Shown: one piece after another, positions 56,591-64,000 of the stretch | How positions within the stretch are numbered: position 1 is the stretch's first letter | How the letters are laid out: each line of letters opens with the position of its first letter | Assembly (NCBI GenBank): GCA_026119855.1 | Contig: JAOWBW010002556.1 | Location: 1 to 64,000 of the forward strand | DNA length: 64,000 nucleotides | Direction of reading: 5' to 3' | DNA from: Campanula takesimana | Lineage: Eukaryota; Streptophyta; Magnoliopsida; Asterales; Campanulaceae | Position numbers and translations under genes: made by a program | The notes under the pieces: model-generated | Databases searched by the model: none | What the model saw: only the letters and a program-made list of their open reading frames with translations | Told to the model about the DNA's origin: nothing

Positions 56591-56860
56591 CTCCCTCTGT
56601 CTCACTTCACTTGAGACTTTTGTGTTTGACACAATAATTAAGAAAAAGTATAAGAAAAAAATTAAAAGGAGGAAATGTTATGAGTAATAATAATAAAGTA
56701 TGAGAAGGAATAAGTAGGAGAAACAGTGATTTGATTAGTATTGTGAGTGTAAAAAACCTTTCACATTATGATGTTTTAAGTGAAATGAGACGGACTAAAA
56801 TAAAAATAAGTCTCAAATGAAATGATGGGACGTGAGAAAGTAACTTGTGAAAATGAACCA
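56591..56860. mobile_element. Stowaway-type MITE, left end split off by the hAT insertion
   Basis: CTCCCTCTGTCTCACTTCAC at the left and ACGTGAGAAAGTAAC at the right, with inner ACTTGAGACTTTT / AAATAAGTCTCAAATG matching. The right end has decayed. Confidence 0.6.
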
Positions 56861-57294
56861 CCTATCCAACCGTTTTAGTAGCCGTGATACGACCAACTAA
56901 CCTAACCAAGACAAACCTTCTTTGAAGTAGGTTGAACCTTGTACCTCCCAGCTAAAGCAAAATGGTTTAATTACATTCTGGAATTTACAATTAGTAGTAC
57001 TCCTTCCGGGGAACATTAATCATTGCAAACCAGAAATTTCACTAATTCTAACATGGGATCATTTAAATTCTTTCAATGTGTACATTTTATAGTATTCCAT
57101 TTTCATCAAACCTAGTACCACAAATTCAAGAAAATGTACCATTGACACAGAGAATGTTTTCACATGGCATCTTCAATGTATAATTGTACACCATATTGCA
57201 CATTTCTTCGAATAGTCCAAGCAGGGTATCTGCCTCTTTGTCCCATATTACCTTCCGCCAAAATGAATGGTTAGAAAAAAAATCAAAAATGTTA
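56861..57294. other. Intergenic, no feature seen
   Basis: No gene or paired repeat found. Confidence 0.4.
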
Positions 57295-57864
57295 CTCCCT
57301 TCATCACAGAGTATATGTTCACCCTCTCATTTGCACTGAGATTAAGAAATGGTGGAAGTCAATGGCGGAGCCAGGATTTTTTTTCAATGGGGGCAAAGTT
57401 AAACTACAATAAAATTTCAACTGTATTTTTGTCAATGGGGACAAAAAAAAAATCTAGTGTATTAATACTTTCATCTCAAAGGGGGCAAATTTCAAAAAAT
57501 TGTACTAAACCTCAAAATTTTTGTAAATTTTGCACTAGTAATTTTTTTTTAAAAAAAATAATCAATGGGGGCAATTGCCCCCTTTTCCCTTAAGGGTAGC
57601 TTCGCCTCTGGTGGAAGTGATGTAAGTGTTGTGAGTATAAAAGTAAAGTAGGAGAGAGAATGAGTAAGAAGGGAATAATAAGTTGATTGGTGTCGTGAGT
57701 ATAAAAGTAAGTATGAGAGAGAATGAGTTGGAAGAATAGTAAAAAATCTTTGCCATTTTAGGAAGTAGACATATACTCTTGGACAGACTAAAATGGAAAG
57801 GTGGACATATACTCTTGGACAGACTAAAAAGGAAAGGTGGACATATACTCGGGGACAGAGAGAG
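57295..57864. mobile_element. Stowaway-type MITE containing a nested element
   Basis: Ends CTCCCTTCATCACAGAGTAT / rc CTCTCTCTGTCCCCGAGTAT, flanked by TA. Near the right end the phrase ACATATACTCTTGGACAGAC is tandemly repeated. Another element sits at 57360-57608. Confidence 0.75.
57360..57608. mobile_element. Small element with GGCGGAGCC ends nested in the Stowaway
   Basis: Left end CAATGGCGGAGCCAGGATTT, right end rc GAGGCGAAGCTACCCTTAAG, with AATGGGGGCA repeated inside. The flanks TGGTGGAAGT (57350-57359, 57609-57618) give a TSD of 9-10 bp, pointing to a Mutator-like origin. Confidence 0.65.
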
Positions 57865-57928
57865 TATTAATTAAGAGCAAGATTAGTTTTTTTTAATATT
57901 TATTTTAAGACGGAACGAATAATAAATA

Positions 57929-58179
57929 CTGCCTCCGACCAATAACAACTTGCATCATTTTGACTAAAATGATCAACTTAATTACATTTTGACCAATATT
58001 TAATATATAAAAAATTGATGATACTAATAAAAATCTAAAAAATGTTATCTATAGTATTTTCAATGGTAAATCAAACGTATTTCAATAATATCGTCAAATT
58101 TTCTATAATGTCTTATCAAAATGCAATTAAGTTGACTGTTTTGGTCAAAATATTGCAAGTTGTTATGAGATAGAGGGAG
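57929..58179. mobile_element. Stowaway-type MITE
   Basis: Ends CTGCCTCCGACCAATAACAA / rc CTCCCTCTATCTCATAACAA, flanked by TA; 251 bp, with GACTAAAATGATCAACTTAA matching the other arm. Confidence 0.82.
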
Positions 58180-58519
58180 TACTAATGTAATTGACTAATC
58201 AAACTTTTTATGTAATACTTTTTCCGTCCTATTTATATTGGTCGTGTTTTACTTTTTTTGTGATCAATATTCAACACAACTACACAAGTAAACTTTGACT
58301 AAACATTAATATCGATATAATCATCATAATGAGATTCTAAAAATTATTATTGATAATGAAAAAAACTACATTAGAGTCAAAGTTCAGAAAGTTGAGACAA
58401 CCTTATTACAAAAACAAAAGTTAGTGTCCTTCTTAGAACTATTGCAATATGATTCCGAAGAATCGCATGACCCTCATGGCCTCGTTTATCGAACCATTCA
58501 TTTCTTGTGCGCCCGCGTG
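58180..58519. other. Intergenic with half a Stowaway
   Basis: CTTTTTCCGTCCTATTTATA at about 58228 and the following GATCAATATTC/CTTTGACTAAACATTAAT words match the left arm of the 35408 family. No right arm is found. Confidence 0.45.
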
Positions 58520-58695
58520 AGAAAGGATATGAGATCACTTGTACCACTTTTGTAAACCACATTGTGTAATACACGTAATCAAACGGTTATGATCATTCAC
58601 GCTGACACATTTATGATGTCATCAGTGATGTATAACTATTTGATCACATATAATGGTACACAAAAGTGATACAAGTGATCTTATCTCTCTCGTGA
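58520..58695. mobile_element. Short inverted-repeat MITE
   Basis: GATATGAGATCACTTGTACC/ACTTTTGT at the left pairs with ACAAAAGTGATACAAGTGATCTTATC at the right. TSD and family are not clear. Confidence 0.6.
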
Positions 58696-58696
58696 A

Positions 58697-58728
58697 GAGA
58701 GAGAGAGAGAGAGGGGGGGGGGGTTTAT
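58697..58728. repeat. (GA)n and G-run
   Basis: A GA run followed by ten or so Gs. Confidence 0.85.
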
Positions 58729-59177
58729 AGTGACATTCCATCATAGTTGCGATGAGGTGACAGATCTAGAAGCAGGACCATTAGGGTTTGGCTGTATAGC
58801 AAAAGAGAAATGAAAATGGAATAAAGAGATGAAAAAAAAGAATGAATTTGGAAATGGGAATGGAAATGGAAAATAACTTTATAAAAGTCAAACCTTTTTG
58901 CTCCCCATGGCCTGGTAATTCCTCCTTTTAACTTTTATGCATGCATTGCACTACCTTGCAAGATAAACCACACAAAGCCTATTTTCACTTTCTCATTATC
59001 AAGCTTTTACAATCTTTACTTGAATAGGGTTTTCCTTTTTGGCCTTTTTATGATATGCATGAGTATTAAATTAAATAAAATCTATGATTACTACTCCACA
59101 TCTTCAAAATGTGATCTTATCTCTATTTCATATATATAGTAAAAAAATAAAATATAGCTCTCCATTTGTGATGCATA
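58729..59177. other. Intergenic, no feature seen
   Basis: A purine-rich GGAAATGGGAATGGAAATGG patch near 58850; no gene. Confidence 0.4.
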
Positions 59178-59451
59178 CTCCCCCGTCCCATAATTATGTG
59201 GATAAAATGGGTTGTGCACGAGAATTAAGTGAGAGTAATAATGAGTAGTTGTTGTGAGTGTGAAAAGTGAAGTAGGATAGAGAAAGTGTGGTAGAGAATA
59301 GTATGTTAATTGGTGTTGTGAGTATAAAAGTAAAGTATGAGAGAGAATGAGCGAGATGAATAGTAAAGATTCTTTGCTGTTTTAGGAAAGTGTGACTTAT
59401 ATAGGACGCTCAAAAAGGAAATTTGTCCATTTGATTATGGGACGGAGGGAG
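59178..59451. mobile_element. Stowaway-type MITE
   Basis: Ends CTCCCCCGTCCCATAATTAT / rc CTCCCTCCGTCCCATAATCA, flanked by TA, 274 bp. Confidence 0.88.
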
Positions 59452-59623
59452 TATATATATAAACAAACTCTATTGCGAAAGTATTAAGTATATGACATAG
59501 AATGCCCCTTTAAGAAATAAGATATTCATTTTTTGGGATGGACTAAAAAAAAAGCGAGACACTTAATATAAGACTGGTGAAATATCCATCGTAAAAAATA
59601 AAAAGGCATACTACACTATTAGC

Positions 59624-59784
59624 AATGCTAGAGGCACAAAATAAGCTCACAAAATGAGGTCGCGATATTTTATTGGTTGCATCGACAATGGACCCGCCAC
59701 AATCTACTTAAAAACACCAATAAAATCATGACACTTTGGATTTGTGAGCAAGATTTTGTGATTTTTTTTTGTGCCCCTAGTATT
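59624..59784 (+). mobile_element. Short MITE, copy A of an inverted pair
   Basis: Starts AATGCTAGAGGCACAAAAT and ends TTGTGCCCCTAGTATT, so the ends are inverted repeats (AATRCTAGGGGCAC). Copy B lies 66 bases away in the opposite direction. Confidence 0.78.
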
Positions 59785-59850
59785 ATTCCTTAACTATTTC
59801 GTTTGTACCACTACTAATAAAATGACTGTTAGGAAGATTTTATTTTGAAT

Positions 59851-59996
59851 AATACTAGGGGCACAAAAAAGTCACAAAATCTTAGGTGTTATGATTTTAT
59901 TGGTGCTTTTAAGTAGAGTGTGGCAGGTCCATTATCGATCCAACTAATAAAATATCGTCACCTCATTTTGTGAGTTTATATCGTGCCCCTAGCATT
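59851..59996 (-). mobile_element. Short MITE, copy B of an inverted pair
   Basis: The reverse complement (AATGCTAGGGGCACGATATA ... TTTTGTGCCCCTAGTATT) follows copy A along most of its length, including CACAAAATGAGGT and ACCAATAAAATCAT. Confidence 0.78.
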
Positions 59997-60430
59997 CCTC
60001 ATTTATTTTATTTTTTGAAGAAAGGAACAAGTTTTTCGGGAAAACAATTTTGGTGTGCTCATTTTAGGTTACAACTTGTTAACAGCTAGATTCATTAGAT
60101 CGACATGTATGGCAATTGATTTTCAACATGATTGATGAGTATAATTTGTCAATGTTTCAATCAAAATTATGGCCCCTAATCATTTGTCATTGTTTCCATC
60201 ATTACTCAATTTCCATCAAGAAACTAAGTTCATACTTGTCATTGTGTTAATCATGTCCTTGGGAAAAAAAAAACGAAATAAAAATTTTAAATTAGAATTT
60301 GAAATCATCATCGAATGTGGTCATGCCTGTAAAAGAAAATGCCGACATTGCGTGTATCATGGTAGAGTTAAACCGCCGCTATATTCTTATTTAGAAATGC
60401 AACGCTCATTTTATTACGAATAAAACATTA
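59997..60430. other. Intergenic, no supported gene
   Basis: AT-rich. An 84-codon frame at 60169-60423 has no recognisable domain and ordinary intergenic composition, so it is not called. Confidence 0.4.
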
Positions 60431-60727
60431 TTCTCCCGTCTCACAGTTTAATGTTTTTACTTTTCTTTTTGGTATGTCTCAGTTTAATATTCTTAATTGT
60501 TTTATTCCTTAAATAATAAAGTATGAACAGTGTTTTGGACAATCTTATCCTCATAAACTTCAAATATTAAAAAAAAACTATCACTTACCTATCTACTTTT
60601 AACCCACTTGCTTTATGAATAGACAATTATATCTTCTTCACACAACTATTGTTTACCCAAATTTGCATTACTTTCTTAATAAGAAGTATAAAGTCAAACT
60701 AAGAACTTTAAACAGCGACGGAGGGAG
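60431..60727. mobile_element. Stowaway-type MITE
   Basis: Ends TTCTCCCGTCTCACAGTTTA / rc CTCCCTCCGTCGCTGTTTAA, flanked by TA, 297 bp. Confidence 0.78.
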
Positions 60728-60899
60728 TAACATTTTTGGATGAAAAATTACAAAAGGAAGAAAAATTACTACACAAAACGAACTTTGTCCTTGTATCTAT
60801 CTGATTTTTATGAACATTTTTTTACTACTCCACTGCTCTTTTGAATGCGGGCCGAGAAAAGGGTCACCAGTAAAGGAGAAACGAGACTAGATAAATAAA

Positions 60900-60970
60900 G
60901 GGCAAATGGAATGAGAAGATCCACCCTTCAAAAACATCCACCATTCCAACCCTACCCTCTTTCTCTCTCC

Positions 60971-61009
<39 letters not shown>

Positions 61010-61098
61010 TTAGTAGATCAAATTCATGGGTTCCATGATAGTTATCATCTTCCTTGTTTAGCACAAAAACCCTACTCTATAATCATAACATCAGTTCA

Positions 61099-61134
<36 letters not shown>

Positions 61135-61573
61135 TCATTCAAACCTAGATTTGAAAAAGAGAGATAGAAGGGTGGTGTGTCTGAAGAACAATCATCATGT
61201 CCTCTAACCTCTCTCCCTCATCATTAATCCCAACCCTCCTCTTTCATTATCATCCCCAACACACACACTTGTACAGTACAACACCACCATCATCATCTTC
61301 CTCCTCAAACACTACTAAACCAAGAAAGAGAAAGAAAGTTTCTTTTCTTGTTTAAAATTATGGCTACTACTATGAAGAAGAAGAAACCCTAAGTCAACTC
61401 TCTCAAAGATCGACGATGCGGGTCAACTCTTTCTTCTTCTTCTCCTTCTTCTCCTTCTTCTCTCATGGGGAATTGAAGCTGATCGGTCCGATTGTTTGAT
61501 ACACAACATCAAGCAAAACTCAATACTAGTCTATACTACATTACTACTTATAGATTTTTAAGTTTGGCAAGGT
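60900..61573 (+). other. Likely 5' leader of a host gene that extends past the window
   Basis: A sharp rise in CT and CA content: a (CT)n run at about 60960-60990 joined to (CA)n, an A-run (61100-61129), then a long CT/CAA-rich stretch with several short upstream ORFs (for example ATGCGGGTCAACTCT at 61416, which stops at TGA near 61499). It closes with GGCAAGGTAAGA at about 61568-61579, a very good splice donor. The pattern fits the leader exon of a regulatory gene with upstream ORFs and a leader intron. No main coding exon lies in the remaining 2.4 kb, so the identity is unknown. Confidence 0.4.
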
Positions 61574-62441
61574 AAGATTATTTTATACTTAATTGGGTGA
61601 TTTTGCTTTTGCAAATTTCAGGTAGGCTCCGTTTGTTTTTAGGAATATCGAGTGATGAGATTTTTCAATGTTTAGTTTGTAATAGTTGTGTTTTGTGCCC
61701 TAATTAGTGTGCTGTTTAAGCTAAATATTTTGTTTGGTGATGGAATTTCTATATGTATGTAAACCAATAATTAATTAAAAAAAAATTGGAGAATTTTTAG
61801 AATATTTGCTTCTTTTCTGAAAGATTTGTTTATGCAGATGTGTTTCTGTACTATACTTAAATGTAAATAGGTATAGATCCATCATATTTCCAGGTACACT
61901 TGTTTCTCTGGTTGTTATATGGTAATTAATTAAAAAAATATTACCGATCATTTTAGGTTTTTTAATTTGTTTCAATATATAAGTCATTTAAACTATCTTT
62001 CTCTCTTATTTATAAACATTAATAATACATTTTAGTTATTTTATATCTCCATCCTAATCTATTCAAAGTCTGGTAAAAAAAAATGAGGTGAAAATGATAA
62101 CTCAATAAAGTTATAATATAAATTAAAAATCCAATAACATTAATTAGAAAACTAAAATTTCAGAACAAATAGGATTATCATTACTATAACTACACTTTTT
62201 TTAATTTGTGTGAAATCTGAAATGCCTTATATTTATATTTAGGAGAGGAGAGGAGAGGGAGTAATATATATTTTGTGCCATTCGATAGATGTATATATAA
62301 TCTTCCTTAATTCAGATTTTTGATATGAATGGCTTGTTACTTAAGTTCATGATTGTCATTATTTTCCACGTAAGAACATCTCGCAAGAGAATTACATAAG
62401 ATTTCTGGGACTGTGGTTTTTGTTAATGACAAATTCTTACC
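61574..62441. other. AT-rich sequence, possibly intron
   Basis: T-rich start after the splice donor. A decayed Stowaway-like pair (CTCCATCCTAATCTATTCAAAG at about 62048 and GAGAGGAGAGGGAGTA at about 62248) may be present. No coding exon recognised. Confidence 0.35.
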
Positions 62442-63151
62442 TACAACGGCCGCATGGCGTGCGGCGGGCAAACCCGCCCGGCCCGACCCGCCCAACCTGA
62501 CCAGCCTTTCCTCCACTGCGAGATCGACACGTGGCGCGCTGTGAGCCACTCGCTGGTTCACCCAGCCGCGCGCTGCCACGTGCCACCTTAAAAAAAAACC
62601 CATTAACTTTAAAATGCTATATCTTGAGATTTATAACTCAGAAAAAAATTTAAAAAATACCGTTGTGTTCGTCTCGACGAGACGAATAAAACTACATAGG
62701 TCATGATATGGTTTGATTTAAAAAAAAAAAAAAAAAAAAAACTTTTTTTTACACCCAAAAAGTTTGAGTTGCTTTGTTAGGTGAGATGTAACATTCTGTT
62801 CTAATAAAAGTAACAGTTTCATATTTAAAAAGTAACACTTTTTTACAGTTAAATGTAACAGCAATTTTACAAAAAAAAAAAAAATGGGTTTGCATTTCAA
62901 TTGTTACTTTCTCAATAAAAAATTGTTACATTTAAGAATATAAATTGTTACAACTGTGAAAAAAAATGTTACATTCATTTTTTATAAAATGTAACATTAG
63001 TTTGGTTTGTCAATCCTATGTTAATTTTGGGAGAAAAAAAATGTGTTACATTTGAAAAAATGAGTGTTACATTCCTTTTTAAAAAGTGTTACATTAGTTT
63101 AGTTGCCAAACGGTTCGGCCCGGCGCCGTCGCACGCCGTGCGACGGTTGTA
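62442..63151. mobile_element. Inverted-repeat element with GC-rich ends and TGTAAC arrays
   Basis: Left end TACAACGGCCGCATGGCGTG, right end rc TACAACCGTCGCACGGCGTG, both followed by GC-rich CGGGC/GCCCG sequence. The interior (about 62780-63095) is AT-rich and packed with TGTTACA/TGTAACA words. No ORF or TSD is clear. The internal texture resembles the element at 25919-26865. Confidence 0.6.
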
Positions 63152-63415
63152 CCAGAGACCGCCTCTTTGTTTATTTATCCATTTTTTTTTGTGTGTGTGT
63201 GTATTTCTTTTGATAAATTTTAGTACTTCCGACCCAAAAGAATTGTCTAATCTATGTGTAATCGATATTTCAAATTTTTTTTTACTTTTAAACCCTTTTA
63301 AATTGCAAATTTGTATCATTGACAACTCCCTTTTATCCTTTATAAACCTATAATCTTTTTTGAGCATTATAAAACCATAAATCTAAAATTTACAAGTTCA
63401 TGTAGAAAAGTTATA
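63152..63415. other. Intergenic, no feature seen
   Basis: T-rich with a short GTGTGTGTGTGT run near 63191. Confidence 0.4.
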
Positions 63416-63671
63416 TTCCCTCTGTCTCAGAAAGATAGTCACATGTTGACTTTTTATGGTCAACAAAATTTAACTTTGATCAAACATTGGTGTCAATCTA
63501 ATCATCACAACAAAATTCTAAAATGTGTTATTGATAAATCACTTAATGATTAATCAATTACAACTTTTAGAATTTCACTAGAATGATTAGATTGACACTA
63601 GTGTTTGGTCAAAGTTAATTTTTGTTGATTATAAAAAGTCAAAATGAAACTATTTTTCTGGACAGAGTGAG
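63416..63671. mobile_element. Stowaway-type MITE, same family as 35408-35660
   Basis: Ends TTCCCTCTGTCTCAGAAAGA / rc CTCACTCTGTCCAGAAAAAT, flanked by TA, 256 bp, and shares GACTTTTTATGGTCAACAAA-type arms with the element at 35408. Confidence 0.85.
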
Positions 63672-63673
63672 TA

Positions 63674-64000
63674 CTTAATTTAGAATAGTGTAGGATAATA
63701 CTTTATCAAGATCTTATATTTATCATAAAAATCGTAAATTTAAGGTGATTTGAATCTTGCTTTAACAATGATATGATGTATTGTCCGTCTTGGCCATGAT
63801 GGACACTATCCAGCTCAACCCTCATCAATCTTTGTGCATTTTCCTTTTCTCAATAATTATGTTTCTCTTTGGTCAATTTACTTTTTTTTAGGGCTTCTAA
63901 TTGGTCACTGTTTACAAACAAAATTCCTGATCAATTTTCACTTGCATATGTCAAACAATTTTATTGTGATACCTTCCTTTTCAACAAAGTGAAAAACCAG
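63674..64000. other. Intergenic or intronic, no feature seen
   Basis: AT-rich sequence up to the window edge; no coding exon recognised. Confidence 0.4.

Noticed and set aside
60169..60423. 84-codon frame containing ECGHACKRKC
   Set aside because: The Cys/His pattern is short and isolated, with no neighbours of a known finger, and lies in AT-rich intergenic sequence.

Overview
The window is nuclear DNA from a flowering plant, most likely a eudicot. It is AT-rich and full of LTR retrotransposons with 5-bp target-site duplications (TSDs), Stowaway-type MITEs with TA duplications, hAT, Mutator-like and Tourist-like elements, tRNA-derived SINE-like pieces, and one clear host gene. I cannot name the species.

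Layout. 1-8920: 3' part of a Ty1/copia Sirevirus, with a decayed pol, a spliced env-like gene and the 3' LTR. 8921-11488: piece of a Tat/Ogre-type Ty3/gypsy element, with a 45-bp minisatellite, an LTR and a PBS. 11489-20022: complete, young, non-autonomous gypsy element that carries only gag (TR-GAG-like), TSD ATTTC. 20023-33216: a mosaic of DNA transposons (two Mutator-like elements with 9-bp TSDs, hAT elements with 8-bp TSDs, Stowaways, a Tourist-like MITE), a 191-bp TRIM-like solo LTR, a ~124-bp tandem array, and a solo LTR related to the TR-GAG. 33532-34815: intronless seven-bladed WD40 gene of the JINGUBANG type. 34816-39023: intergenic sequence with MITEs and a SINE. 39024-54649: complete 15.6-kb Tat-lineage gypsy element on the minus strand, TSD ATTAG. 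It carries gag-pol with two RNase H domains, a spliced antisense accessory gene with its own TATA box, a 75-bp minisatellite, and two later solo-LTR insertions. 54650-64000: more MITEs and hAT pieces, and near 60900-61570 what looks like the 5' leader of a second host gene running out of the window.

How it fits together. Nearly all coding capacity belongs to retroelements, and nesting gives an order of events. The Tat element (LTRs differ at about seven sites by eye) went in before two solo LTRs broke its pol and its antisense gene. The TR-GAG (about eight differences in 2.8 kb) is recent. The most unusual signal is a GC-rich box cassette, arranged in pairs, inside otherwise AT-rich LTRs. The same 14-mer occurs in the TR-GAG LTR and in an unrelated LTR, while relatives of the TR-GAG LTR carry different GC-rich boxes at the corresponding place.
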